Source: Paracoccus salsus
GTDB taxonomy: Bacteria > Pseudomonadota > Alphaproteobacteria > Rhodobacterales > Rhodobacteraceae
Length of the DNA: 64,000 nucleotides
Assembly: GCF_021556615.1 (NCBI RefSeq)
Contig: NZ_JAKGGD010000001.1
Span: 310,001-374,000, forward strand
Direction: 5' to 3'
In this document: positions 39,111 through 47,662 of the stretch, one piece after another
Numbering within the stretch: position 1 is the stretch's first letter
Layout of the letters: each line of letters opens with the position of its first letter
Made by a program: the position numbers and the translations under genes
Notes under the pieces: model-generated
Told to the model about the DNA's origin: nothing
Seen by the model: only the letters and a program-made list of their open reading frames with translations
Databases searched by the model: none

Positions 39111-39704
39111 ATGACGTCATATCTTGCGGGTCTGGGAACAGGCTTGTCGCTGATCCTGGCGATCGGGGCGCAGAACGCCTTCGTCCTGAAGCAGGGTTTG
39201 ATGCGTCGGCATGTGCTGGCGGTCTGCCTGTTCTGCGCGTTCTCGGACGCGCTGCTGATCGCCCTGGGCGTGGGCGGCATGGCGGCGGCCGGCGCGCGGC
39301 TGCCCTGGCTGATGCCGGCGATGCGCTGGGGCGGCGTGGCGTTCCTGATATGGTATGGCGCCCGATCCTTCCGCGCCGCGTGGCGCGGCGGCGAGGCGCT
39401 GCGGCCCGCGGGGCCGGGCGACGGGCTGAGAGCGACGCTTCTGACCATCGCCGCGCTGACCTGGCTCAACCCGCATGTCTGGCTGGACACGGTCGTGCTG
39501 CTGGGCGCGATCTCGGCGCAATGGCCTGACCGGGTCGGTTTCGCGGCCGGCGCGATCAGCGGGTCGTTCGTCTTCTTCTTCGGCCTCGGCTATGGCGCAC
39601 GGATGCTGGCGCCGGTCTTCGCGCGGCCGCGCGCCTGGCAATGGCTTGAGGTCGGCGTGGGCAGCGTGATGTGGGCGATCGCCGCGCGGCTTGCGCTTGG
39701 CTGA
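39111..39704 (+). CDS. LysE/ArgO family amino-acid exporter
   Basis: A 197-residue membrane protein with six likely helices. The N-terminus SLILAIGAQNAFVLKQGLMRRH is the LysE/ArgO signature, and ALTWLNPHVWLDTVVLLGAIS is the second conserved block with an NPHVWLD core. Family members export lysine and arginine by proton exchange. Substrate preference between lysine and arginine cannot be told. Divergent from the ArgP-like regulator. Confidence 0.9.
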   Translation: MTSYLAGLGTGLSLILAIGAQNAFVLKQGLMRRHVLAVCLFCAFSDALLIALGVGGMAAAGARLPWLMPAMRWGGVAFLIWYGARSFRAAWRGGEALRPAGPGDGLRATLLTIAALTWLNPHVWLDTVVLLGAISAQWPDRVGFAAGAISGSFVFFFGLGYGARMLAPVFARPRAWQWLEVGVGSVMWAIAARLALG

Positions 39705-39745
39705 GAGGGCTTGCGGCGGGGGGTGAAACGCGGCATTTGCAGTTC

Positions 39746-40654
39746 ATGCAAATCGAGATGGACACCCGCCGCGACCTGATCGGCATCGGATGGATGCTGG
39801 CGACCGGCCTGTGCTTCGTCGCGGTGAACGGCATCGTCCGCGGGCTGGAGGGTGCGCTGCCCGCGCCGCAGGCCGCGTTCATCCGTTTCCTGTTCGGCCT
39901 TGCCTTCCTGATGCCGGTGCTGATGCCTGCCCTGCGCCGCGGATTCCCGGCGCGGATCTGGGCGCTGTTCGCGATGCGCGGCGCCCTGCATGTGGTGGCC
40001 GTCGTCGCGTGGTTCTATGCGATGTCGCGGATCACCGTGGCCGAGGTCACCGCCATCGGCTTTCTCAACCCGATCGTGGTGACGGTCGGCGCCGCGCTGT
40101 TCCTGGGCGAGAAACTGGCCGCCCGCCGGGTCGCGGCCATCGGCGCGGCCTTGCTGGGGGCGCTGATCGTGCTGCGCCCCGGCCTGCGACCGCTGGACCC
40201 CGGCCACCTGTCGCAGATCGCCGCCGCGCTGGCCTTCGGCGCCTCCTATCTGATGGCCAAGCGGCTGTCCGGCCTGGTGCCCGCCTCGGTCGTCGTCGCG
40301 ATGATGTCGCTGACCGTCGCCATCGGCCTGGCGCCGCTGGCATGGGCGGCGTGGATACCGCCGACGCTGGCCCAGACGGGGTGGCTGGGTCTGGTGGCGC
40401 TGTTCGCGACGCTGGGGCATTACACGATGACGCGGGCCTTCTCGGCCGCGCCGCTGACCGTCACCCAGCCGGTGACCTTCCTGCAACTGATCTGGGCCAG
40501 CATGCTGGGCGTGTTCGTGTTCCACGAGCCGCTGGATGGATGGGTCATTCTTGGCGGCGGGCTGATGATCGGGGCGATCACCTACATCACCTGGCGCGAG
40601 GCGCAGAAGCGTGTCGCCACCCCGACCCCGCCGGTCAGCGCCACCAAGGCCTGA
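39746..40654 (+). CDS. DMT-superfamily transporter (EamA)
   Basis: A 302-residue membrane protein with ten likely helices in two EamA repeats: residues about 8-140 ([32 protein letters not shown], ... [23 protein letters not shown]) and 150-290 ([16 protein letters not shown], ... [29 protein letters not shown]). The repeats show the usual Pro/Glu pattern (FLNPI...GEKL; VTFLQ...HEPL). Substrate unknown. ATG 39746 is the likely start; 39758 is an alternative. It is 41 bases after the exporter, perhaps co-transcribed. Confidence 0.85.
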   Translation: MQIEMDTRRDLIGIGWMLATGLCFVAVNGIVRGLEGALPAPQAAFIRFLFGLAFLMPVLMPALRRGFPARIWALFAMRGALHVVAVVAWFYAMSRITVAEVTAIGFLNPIVVTVGAALFLGEKLAARRVAAIGAALLGALIVLRPGLRPLDPGHLSQIAAALAFGASYLMAKRLSGLVPASVVVAMMSLTVAIGLAPLAWAAWIPPTLAQTGWLGLVALFATLGHYTMTRAFSAAPLTVTQPVTFLQLIWASMLGVFVFHEPLDGWVILGGGLMIGAITYITWREAQKRVATPTPPVSATKA

Positions 40655-40700
40655 GACGACATGCAACAGGGGGCCGCGACGCCCCCCGGTCCTGTTCCCG

Positions 40701-40784
40701 CAGTCCTGTCCGCAGTCCTGTCCGCAGTCCTGTCCGCAGTCCTGTCCGCAGTCCTGTCCGCAGTCCTGTCCGCAGTCCTGTCCG
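40701..40784. repeat. Tandem repeat, seven identical 12-bp units
   Basis: Seven exact head-to-tail copies of CAGTCCTGTCCG, with a degenerate partial copy just before (about 40689-40700) and CTGTGG after. It fills the gap between the convergent DMT transporter and DUF1476 genes. The unit is 12 bases, but no coding frame that uses it looks real. Copy number should be variable between strains. Confidence 0.95.
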
Positions 40785-40798
40785 CTGTGGCGAGGCCG

Positions 40799-41116
40799 CT
40801 ATTTCGCCTCGTCGACCACCTGGCGGCGGGCTTCGGTCATCATCTCGGCCATCTTCTTGCGGATGGTCGCCGCGTCGGCGACGCCTTCCAGATCGCCTGC
40901 CAGCTTGCGATACACGTCCTCGTCGCCCGGCTCCTCGAAATCCGAGGTCACGACGGTCATCGCATAGGTGCGAGCGGCCTCGCCGGTCTTGCCCAGCAAT
41001 CCGGCCGCCCATTCGCCCAGCAGGCGGTTGCGCCGGGCTTCGGCCCGGAAGCGCAGATCGGCGTCATGGGCGAATTTTGCTTCGTAAGCGCGTTCGCGGT
41101 CGTCAAAGGTGGACAT
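40799..41116 (-). CDS. DUF1476 protein, ATP synthase inhibitor zeta subunit
   Basis: A 105-residue, mostly helical protein starting [23 protein letters not shown]. The N-terminus [13 protein letters not shown] and the body [26 protein letters not shown] define DUF1476. In Paracoccus denitrificans this protein is the zeta subunit that blocks the F1-ATPase in the hydrolytic direction, through its N-terminal inhibitory segment. ATG 41116 is used because it gives this N-terminus. It is divergent from purC, a frequent arrangement in Rhodobacterales; the far 3' side runs into the tandem repeat. Confidence 0.9.
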   Translation of the reverse strand: MSTFDDRERAYEAKFAHDADLRFRAEARRNRLLGEWAAGLLGKTGEAARTYAMTVVTSDFEEPGDEDVYRKLAGDLEGVADAATIRKKMAEMMTEARRQVVDEAK

Positions 41117-41244
41117 GCATCGCCTCCTGTTGCAGTTGCATTTCGGTATGCCCATTGCGCGGCTTTGCCGCAACCCTGTATTGCCCAGTAACACGGTTCT
41201 GCGATATGTCGCGGGACAGTCAGATGCGAAAGGACGGCCCCCAC

Positions 41245-42006
41245 ATGGCTCCGCGGCGCAAGAAGGTTTACGAAGGCAAGGCGAAGATCCTGTATGAAGG
41301 CACCGAGCCGGGGACGCTGGTCCAGTACTTCAAGGACGACGCCACCGCGTTCAATGCCCAGAAGAAGGCGACCATCGAAGGCAAGGGCGTGCTGAACAAC
41401 CGGCTGTCCGAGTTCTTCATGAACGGGCTGACGAATATCGGCGTGCCGAACCACTTCATCCGCCGCATCAACATGCGCGAGCAGCTGATCCGCCAGGTCG
41501 AGATCATCCCGCTGGAAGTGATCGTGCGGAACTTTGCCGCCGGCTCGCTTTCCAAGCGGCTGGGGCTGGAGGAAGGCACGCTGCTGCCGCGCCCGATCGT
41601 GGAATACAGCTTCAAGAACGACGAGCTGGGCGACCCGATGGTGAGCGAGGAATACATCATCGCCTTCGGCTGGGCCACGCAGCAGGATCTGGACGACATC
41701 ATCAGCCTTGCGCTGCGCGTCAACGACTTCCTGTCGGGCGTGTTCTATGGCGCCGGCATCAAGCTGATCGATTTCAAGATCGAGGTCGGCCGGGTCTGGG
41801 ACAACGACTTCATGCGCCTGATCGTGGCTGACGAGATCAGCCCCGACAGCTGCCGCCTGTGGGACGTGAAGACCGGGCAGAAGCTTGACAAGGACGTGTT
41901 CCGCCGCGATCTGGGCAACCTGACCGATGCCTATACCGAGGTCGCGCGCCGCCTGGGATTGATGCCCGCCAACACCACCAGCCTCAAGCCGACCGCGATC
42001 AACTGA
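41245..42006 (+). CDS. purC: SAICAR synthetase
   Basis: PurC joins aspartate to CAIR in purine synthesis, using ATP. The 253-residue enzyme begins [23 protein letters not shown], the family start, and contains [46 protein letters not shown] and [14 protein letters not shown], the two ADP/CAIR-binding signature regions. ATG 41245 fits the family length; longer frames upstream are unlikely. purS follows 14 bases later. Confidence 0.97.
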   Translation: MAPRRKKVYEGKAKILYEGTEPGTLVQYFKDDATAFNAQKKATIEGKGVLNNRLSEFFMNGLTNIGVPNHFIRRINMREQLIRQVEIIPLEVIVRNFAAGSLSKRLGLEEGTLLPRPIVEYSFKNDELGDPMVSEEYIIAFGWATQQDLDDIISLALRVNDFLSGVFYGAGIKLIDFKIEVGRVWDNDFMRLIVADEISPDSCRLWDVKTGQKLDKDVFRRDLGNLTDAYTEVARRLGLMPANTTSLKPTAIN

Positions 42007-42020
42007 AAGGACGCCCCGCC

Positions 42021-42260
42021 ATGAAAGCCCGAGTCACCATCATGCTGAAGGACGGCGTTCTGGACCCGCAAGGCGAGGCGATCCGCCACGCGCTTGGCGG
42101 GTTGGGCCATACCGGCGTCGCGGGTGTCCGGCAGGGCAAGCTGATCGAGCTGGAACTGGCCGCCACCGATCCCGAGGCCGCCAAGGCCCAGGTCACCCGG
42201 ATGTGCGAAGGTCTGCTGGCCAACACGGTGATTGAAAAATACTCGATCGAGATCGCCTGA
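42021..42260 (+). CDS. purS: Phosphoribosylformylglycinamidine synthase subunit PurS
   Basis: A 79-residue PurS, the small subunit that bridges PurL and PurQ in the three-part FGAM synthase. It starts MKARVTIMLKDGVLDPQGEAIRHALGGLG and includes VRQGKLIELEL, both standard. AAAGGAC precedes the ATG. purQ and purL do not follow in this window: the next gene is an ABC transporter ATPase. Confidence 0.95.
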   Translation: MKARVTIMLKDGVLDPQGEAIRHALGGLGHTGVAGVRQGKLIELELAATDPEAAKAQVTRMCEGLLANTVIEKYSIEIA

Positions 42261-42340
42261 CGCCGGGTCAGCGCGGCGTTGCGGCGCGGACATGTCGCGA
42301 ACCCGTTGCAATCGTCGCGCAATTGTCGCCCAATGCCGCG

Positions 42341-43171
42341 ATGGAAAGCCAGAACCACACCATTTCGGACACGCGCCCCGATCCGGCTGACGGCCGCGGC
42401 AACGCGGAACCGGTCATCCGGATCACCGGGCTGTACAAGGCCTATGGCCAGCTTGAGGTGCTGAAGGGCGTGTCGCTGACCGCGCCGCGCGGTCACGTCG
42501 TCAGCCTGATCGGTTCGTCGGGGTCGGGCAAGTCCACCTTGCTGCGCTGCTGCAACCTGCTGGAAAACAGCCAGCAGGGCGAGATCGTGTTCGACGGCGA
42601 ACCGGTGCGCTGGAAAGGCAAGGGGGCGAACCGCGTGCCGGCCGACCGCGCCCAGGTCACCCGGTTCCGCACCAACCTGTCCATGGTCTTCCAGCAGTTC
42701 AACCTGTGGGCCCACATGACGATCCTGCAGAACGTGATGGAAGCCCCGCTCACCGTGCTGGGAGAGAACCGCGCCGAGGTCGAGTCCCGCGCCCGCGCGC
42801 TGCTGGACAAGGTCGGCATCGGCGACAAATGCGACGCCTGGCCGGCGCAGCTTTCCGGCGGCCAGCAGCAGCGGGCGGCGATCGCCAGGGCGCTGTGCAT
42901 GCAGCCGCGCGCGCTGCTGTTCGACGAACCGACCAGCGCGCTGGACCCCGAATTGCAGCAGGAGGTGGTCAAGGTCATCAAGGACCTGGCAGGCGAGCAC
43001 CGCACGATGCTGCTCGTCACCCACGACATGCGGCTGGCGGCCGATGTCAGCGATCACGTCGTGTTCCTGCATCAGGGCCTGGTCTGCGAGGAAGGCCCGC
43101 CCGACAGCCTGTTCGGCGCGCCGCAGACCGATCGCCTGCGCCAGTTCCTCAGCGCCACGATGGCGGCATGA
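42341..43171 (+). CDS. Polar amino-acid ABC transporter ATP-binding protein
   Basis: About 276 residues of a HisP/GlnQ-type ATPase. Walker A is GSSGSGKSTLLRC, Q-loop VFQQFNLWAHM, ABC signature LSGGQQQRAAIARAL, Walker B LLFDEPTSALDPE and H-loop LVTHDM. A 20-residue charged N-terminal extension precedes the first strand. ATG 42341 is used; a TTG at 42323 would extend it. It heads a gene set with the binding protein and two permeases, coding on the same strand, so the importer is complete. Confidence 0.93.
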   Translation: MESQNHTISDTRPDPADGRGNAEPVIRITGLYKAYGQLEVLKGVSLTAPRGHVVSLIGSSGSGKSTLLRCCNLLENSQQGEIVFDGEPVRWKGKGANRVPADRAQVTRFRTNLSMVFQQFNLWAHMTILQNVMEAPLTVLGENRAEVESRARALLDKVGIGDKCDAWPAQLSGGQQQRAAIARALCMQPRALLFDEPTSALDPELQQEVVKVIKDLAGEHRTMLLVTHDMRLAADVSDHVVFLHQGLVCEEGPPDSLFGAPQTDRLRQFLSATMAA

Positions 43172-43208
43172 CACAAACGATCAAGACGACCAACAGGAGA
43201 AGATCATC

Positions 43209-43934
43209 ATGAAGAAACTGATTCTGACCGCGGCCGTGCTGGCCTTCGGCATGGGCATGGCCAGCGCGCAGACCATTCGGCTGGGCACCGAGGGCGCCTA
43301 TCCTCCCTACAATTTCATCAACGATTCGGGCGAGGTTGACGGGTTCGAGCGCGAGCTGGGCGACGAGATGTGCAGGCGCGCCGAGCTGGACTGTGCCTGG
43401 GTCACGACCGACTGGGATTCGATCATCCCCAACCTGGTATCGGGCAACTACGATACGATCATGGCCGGAATGAGCATCACGCCCGAGCGTGAGCAGGTGA
43501 TCGCGTTCACCCAGAACTACCTTCCGCCCGTGCCTTCGGCCTATATCGGCCTGTCCGAGGAGGTCGAGCTTGAGGGCGGCATCGTCGCCGCGCAGACCGG
43601 CACCATCCATGCCGGGCATGTCGCGCAAACTGGCGCGACGCTGCTGGAATACGCGACCCCGGACGAGACCATCGCCGCCGTCCGCAACGGCGAGGCCGAC
43701 GCGGCGCTGGCCGACAAGGACTTCCTGGCACCGTTCGTCGCCGAGTCGGGCGGTGAACTGGTCTGGGTCGGCGAGGACGTGGTGCTGGGCGAGGGCATCG
43801 GCGTCGGGCTGCGGCAATCCGACACCGAGCTGCGCGAGACGCTGGACGGGGTCATCACCGCCATGAAGGAAGATGGCAGCCTGAACGCGATGATCAGGAA
43901 ATGGTTCGGCGAGGAAGCGCAGACCTACGAATGA
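43209..43934 (+). CDS. Polar amino-acid ABC transporter substrate-binding protein
   Basis: A 241-residue family-3 solute-binding protein. The N-terminus MKKLILTAAVLAFGMGMASA is a Sec signal peptide. The mature protein starts QTIRLGTEGAYPPYNFIN and has the usual GFERELGDEMCRRAELDCAWV and DWDSIIPNLVSGNYDTIMAGMSITPEREQ, with the ligand-binding Asp/Arg pattern of the lysine/arginine/histidine-octopine group. Ligand type is only a guess. GGAG precedes the ATG. A strong hairpin lies right after the gene. Confidence 0.93.
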   Translation: MKKLILTAAVLAFGMGMASAQTIRLGTEGAYPPYNFINDSGEVDGFERELGDEMCRRAELDCAWVTTDWDSIIPNLVSGNYDTIMAGMSITPEREQVIAFTQNYLPPVPSAYIGLSEEVELEGGIVAAQTGTIHAGHVAQTGATLLEYATPDETIAAVRNGEADAALADKDFLAPFVAESGGELVWVGEDVVLGEGIGVGLRQSDTELRETLDGVITAMKEDGSLNAMIRKWFGEEAQTYE

Positions 43935-43944
43935 TCTGAAACCC

Positions 43945-43974
43945 GGCCGCGCGCCCGCCAGAGGGCGGGCGGCC
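43945..43974 (+). other. Hairpin between binding-protein and permease genes
   Basis: A stem GCCCGCC / GGCGGGC with an AGAG loop, extended by GGCC/GGCC after an internal bulge, lies just after the binding-protein stop and before the first permease. No T tract follows. Such intercistronic stems in ABC operons stabilise the upstream message and let the binding protein be made in excess. Confidence 0.55.
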
Positions 43975-43991
43975 GCCAGAGGGTGCCGCCG

Positions 43992-44870
43992 ATGTTTGCG
44001 CAATGCGCCGATCCCGCCTCGCTGGAGGGGCTTGCATGGCTGATGTGTTACCTCACATCCGGCAAGCACATGCTGTTCTATGCCAGCTTCGGCACGGTGC
44101 TGCTGCTGCTGGCGATCACCGCGCCGATCGCCCTGCTGTTCGGCTTTGGCGGCGCGCTGGCCTCGCGGTCGCGGATCGCGCCGCTGCGCTGGTTCGGCAA
44201 GCTCTACACCTCGATGGTGCGCGGCGTGCCCGACATCATCTTCTTCCTGTTCGTGCCGATCGCGCTGGATCAGGGCCTGGAATGGCTGCGCCATCAGGTT
44301 CTGTGCGACACCGATGCGCCGGTCCGGCAGGGCAATGATTTCGTGGTCTGCGCGGCCGCCAAGCTGCCCCTCTCGTCCAGTCCGCCCTGGGTGCACGACG
44401 TCTATGGCTTCACGCTGGCGGTGGTGGCCTTCTCGGTGGTCTTCGGCGCCTTCGCCGCGAATGTCCTGCATGGCGCGATGCAGGCGGTGCCGCGCGCCCA
44501 GCTTGAAACCGCGGAAGCCTTCGGGATGAGCCCGCGTCAGGTCAGCCGCCGGGTGCTGATCCCGCAGATGTGGACCTATGCGGTTCCCGGGCTTTCCAAT
44601 CTGTGGATGATCCTGATCAAGGCCACACCGCTGCTGTTTCTTCTGGGGGTCGAGGACATCGTCTACTGGGCCCGCGAACTGGGCGGCACCAAGACCAGTG
44701 CCTTCACCTACCCGCATCCAGACTGGCGGCTTTACTATTTCCTGGCCATCCTGGTGTTCTATCTGCTGATGACCTGGGTCTCGGAACGCATCCTCGGGCG
44801 GCTGACGCGGCGCCTGTCCGCGGGTCAGGCCACGATGGGCGGCGAAGCCCTGCGAAAGGGCCCCGCATGA
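43992..44870 (+). CDS. Polar amino-acid ABC transporter permease 1
   Basis: A 292-residue HisM/HisQ-like permease with five or more membrane helices. The start MFAQCADPASLEGLAWLMCYLTSG is followed by a core helix GTVLLLLAITAPIALLFGFGGALA. The EAA-type coupling loop is ETAEAFGMSPRQVSRRVLIPQM. An insertion at about 100-135 (GLEWLRHQVLCDTDAPVRQGNDFVVCAAAKLPLSSS) lengthens a periplasmic loop. I choose ATG 43992, with AGAGGG 8 bases before; a GTG three codons earlier is possible. Confidence 0.9.
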   Translation: MFAQCADPASLEGLAWLMCYLTSGKHMLFYASFGTVLLLLAITAPIALLFGFGGALASRSRIAPLRWFGKLYTSMVRGVPDIIFFLFVPIALDQGLEWLRHQVLCDTDAPVRQGNDFVVCAAAKLPLSSSPPWVHDVYGFTLAVVAFSVVFGAFAANVLHGAMQAVPRAQLETAEAFGMSPRQVSRRVLIPQMWTYAVPGLSNLWMILIKATPLLFLLGVEDIVYWARELGGTKTSAFTYPHPDWRLYYFLAILVFYLLMTWVSERILGRLTRRLSAGQATMGGEALRKGPA

Positions 44871-45691
44871 GTTGCGCGCAGACAATCACGGACTATGCGC
44901 TGCGATCCATCGGGATCGGAGAAAGGCTGCTGCCGCGGACCGATTTCGATCTGTGCAAGCAGATCACGCTGATCGGCTCGGGTCTGATCTGGAACCTGTA
45001 TTTCGCCTTCTTCGCGCTGCTCGTCGGGTTCTTCCTGGCGACCGCGCTGGCGATGGCCAAGACCAGTGGCAATCCCTGGCTGCGAAAGCCCGCGGATGGC
45101 TTTGTCTTCCTGTTTCGCGGCAGTCCGCTGTTCATCCAGTTCTTCCTCGCCTACGAGACGCTGGTGCTGCTGCCGCGCGCGGGAATCGAGATCTTCGGCT
45201 TCACCGTCGAAACCAGCTGGCTGACCAAGGCCTGGGCCGGCGCGCTGATCGTTCTGATCCTGAACACCACCGCCTATTCCGCGCAGATCTTTCACGGCGC
45301 GCTGCAATCGGTGCCCAAGGGCGATATCGAGGCCGCCGACGCCTATGGCCTGACCGGCTGGCACAAGTTCCGGCGGGTGATGTGGCCCACGATGCTGCGG
45401 CTGGCATGGCCGTCCTACACCAACGAGGCGATCTTCCTGTTCCACGCCACCACGCTGGTCTATTTCTCGGGTTTCCCGGCCTTCCAGCAGCGCGGCGACG
45501 CCCTGTATTACGCAACCTACTTCGCCGACCGGACCTTCAACCCGTTCGTCGCCTACCCGATCGTCGCGACCTATTTCATCATATGCACATTGATCCTGAT
45601 CGGACTGTTCGGCATGGTGAACCGTCGCCTGAACCGGCATCTGCCGGGTGCCGTCACGCGGCTGAAATACCGACCAGAACTGGTGAGATAG
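44867..45691 (+). CDS. Polar amino-acid ABC transporter permease 2
   Basis: A 274-residue permease of the same type, overlapping the first by 4 bases (ATGA). Its EAA loop is EAADAYGLTGWHKFRRVMWPTML. Core helices include IWNLYFAFFALLVGFFLATALAMA. The stop at 45689-45691 is followed directly by the ATG of a glutamine-synthetase-like gene at 45692, so the two are almost surely translated from one message. The ligand is probably a basic or amide amino acid, or a glutamylated amine. Confidence 0.9.
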   Translation: MSCAQTITDYALRSIGIGERLLPRTDFDLCKQITLIGSGLIWNLYFAFFALLVGFFLATALAMAKTSGNPWLRKPADGFVFLFRGSPLFIQFFLAYETLVLLPRAGIEIFGFTVETSWLTKAWAGALIVLILNTTAYSAQIFHGALQSVPKGDIEAADAYGLTGWHKFRRVMWPTMLRLAWPSYTNEAIFLFHATTLVYFSGFPAFQQRGDALYYATYFADRTFNPFVAYPIVATYFIICTLILIGLFGMVNRRLNRHLPGAVTRLKYRPELVR

Positions 45692-47023
45692 ATGGACTGG
45701 CTGAGAGAGCATCCCGAGGTCAAGACGATCCGCGTTGCGGCCGCCGACCTGAACGGCGTCGCCCGCGGCAAGCGGGTTCCCGCGCGCTTCGCCTACAAGC
45801 TGATCGAGGAGGGCACCAAGTTCCCGTTCTCGGTCATGAACCTGGACATCTGGGGCGAGGATATCGAGGACAGCCCGCTGGTGTTCGAATCCGGCGATCC
45901 CGACGGGCTGCTGATGCCGACCGAGCGTGGTTTCCTGCCGATGCCGTGGCTGGAGGCGCCGACCGGGCTGCTGCCGCTGTGGATGTTCCATCCCGATGGC
46001 CGTCCCTATGAGGGCGATCCGCGCCAGGCCCTGGCCCATGTGGTGAACCGCTACAAGGCGGCCGGGCTGGTCCCTGTCGTGGCGACCGAGCTGGAGTTCT
46101 TCCTGATCGACGATTCCGGCCGGACCTTGCGCGTGCCGCCCAGCCCGCGTTCGGGCAAGCGCCGCACCGGCGGCGAGGTGCTGAGCCTGCGCGCGCTGGA
46201 CGCGTTCGACCAGTTCTTCACGACGCTTTACGACGCCTGCGAGATGATGGACATCCCGGCCGATACCTCGATCTCGGAAGCCGGCCCCGGCCAGTTCGAG
46301 ATCAACCTGATGCATCAGGCCGATCCGATGAAGGCGGCCGACGACACCTGGCTGTTCAAGATGCTGGTCAAGGGCGTGGCGCGCAGCTATGGCTTTGCCG
46401 CCAGCTTCATGGCCAAGCCCTACGAGACATGGCCCGGCAACGGCATGCACATGCATTTCTCGATCCTGACGCAGCAAGGCGTCAACATCTTCGACAATGG
46501 CGGCGAAGAGGGCACCGAGGCGCTGCGCCACGCGGTCGGTGGCTGCCTGCGGGCGATGCCAGGATCGACGCTGCTGTTCGCCCCGCACGAGAACTCCTAT
46601 GACCGGCTGGTCCCGAACGCGCATGCGCCCACGGGGATCGGCTGGGCCTATGAAAACCGCACCGCGGCGATTCGCATCCCCTCGTCCGGTCCCAAGGCGC
46701 GCCGGATCGAGCATCGGGTCGCCGGGGGCGACGTGAACCCCTATCTGACCGTCGCAGCCATCCTGGGCGCGGCGCTTGACGGCATCGAGGACCGGCTGGA
46801 GCCGCCTGCCCCGTTCAAGGGCAACGCCTATGACCAGAACCTTGCCCAGTTGCCGGGCGACTGGGGCGCGGCCATCGAGGCGTTCGACACCTGCCCCGAG
46901 ATCCGCCGGATCTTTCCCGATCACCTGATCGCCAACTACCTGATGACCAAGCGACAGGAGCTGCACTACATGGCCGAACTGTCCGACGAGGAAACGGTCG
47001 AGCTGTATCTGGATACCGTGTAG
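45692..47023 (+). CDS. Glutamine synthetase-family ligase (gamma-glutamylpolyamine synthetase-like)
   Basis: A 443-residue ligase. The N-terminal beta-grasp domain has RVAAADLNGVARGKRV. In the catalytic domain the metal ligands are visible: ATELEFFLID (near 131), SEAGPGQFEINL (two Glu, about 190-200), NGMHMHFSI (His) and the RIEHRV and RTAAIRIP arginines. The Tyr adenylylation loop of GlnA is missing, as in PuuA-like enzymes, which join glutamate to putrescine and related amines. The abutting ABC importer suggests an imported amine or amino acid as substrate; the exact acceptor is unknown. Confidence 0.86.
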   Translation: MDWLREHPEVKTIRVAAADLNGVARGKRVPARFAYKLIEEGTKFPFSVMNLDIWGEDIEDSPLVFESGDPDGLLMPTERGFLPMPWLEAPTGLLPLWMFHPDGRPYEGDPRQALAHVVNRYKAAGLVPVVATELEFFLIDDSGRTLRVPPSPRSGKRRTGGEVLSLRALDAFDQFFTTLYDACEMMDIPADTSISEAGPGQFEINLMHQADPMKAADDTWLFKMLVKGVARSYGFAASFMAKPYETWPGNGMHMHFSILTQQGVNIFDNGGEEGTEALRHAVGGCLRAMPGSTLLFAPHENSYDRLVPNAHAPTGIGWAYENRTAAIRIPSSGPKARRIEHRVAGGDVNPYLTVAAILGAALDGIEDRLEPPAPFKGNAYDQNLAQLPGDWGAAIEAFDTCPEIRRIFPDHLIANYLMTKRQELHYMAELSDEETVELYLDTV

Positions 47024-47121
47024 ACGCCCGGAATCCGCCGCAACGGATCACGAGATCAGCATCGACGGCGCGATCCGTCGCGACCGGGGCGGCGCTGGAC
47101 GCCCTGTGTCATCCGGCGGGC

Positions 47122-47562
47122 TCAGCCGAGCCTTTCCAGGGTCCGCGGACAGGGGCGGCCGTCGAAGAATTGCGTCAGGATCCGGTCGAACACGGCCGAG
47201 GAGCCGCCGGCGGCCGCGAAAAGCGTGGCCGACGAGCGCAGCTTGCCGGCATCGACCTTGCCCAGGATCGAATCGGCCGGGACGCCCTCATGGGCAAGCA
47301 CCGCCTCGGCACAGGTCACCAGCCGGGGCCTCAGAACCCGATGCGCAAGATAGCGGCGGGCCTCGTCAAGATCGACGATCCCGTAATGCCGGGACGCCGG
47401 CGACTGGCCGAGACCGCGCAGCTGCGGAAAGATGAACCACATCCAGTGGCTCTGCTTGCGGCCCTGCCTCAGTTCGGACAGCGCCGTATCGTAGATGTCG
47501 GCCTGGGCCGAAACAAAGCGTTCCAGCATGCCGGATTCGTCGGACAGGGTCACACGAGACAT
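47122..47562 (-). CDS. DUF1810 family protein
   Basis: A 146-residue soluble protein. The family pattern is clear: ERFVSAQADIYDTALSELRQGRKQSHWMWFIFPQLRGLGQSPASRHYGI at about 12-60, then HRVLRPRLVTCAEAVL and DAGKLRSSATLFAAAG. The role of DUF1810 proteins is unknown; an old calpastatin label is not informative. ATG 47562 gives the family-like start MSRVTLSDESGMLERF. It lies 100 bases after the broken amidase gene and is convergent with the GS-like gene. Confidence 0.8.
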   Translation of the reverse strand: MSRVTLSDESGMLERFVSAQADIYDTALSELRQGRKQSHWMWFIFPQLRGLGQSPASRHYGIVDLDEARRYLAHRVLRPRLVTCAEAVLAHEGVPADSILGKVDAGKLRSSATLFAAAGGSSAVFDRILTQFFDGRPCPRTLERLG

Positions 47563-47662
47563 CGCGGCGGCTTTCCTTCGGCCCCGCGCCGGATTGCGGG
47601 GCAGGTGAACGCCTGCCTGCCGCCTTCCACGCGCGGCCCCAGCCTGTCCGGCAAGCGGGTCG

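Noticed and set aside
40689..40790. CRISPR-like array
   Set aside because: Units are contiguous 12-mers without spacers and no cas gene is present, so it is a simple tandem repeat.
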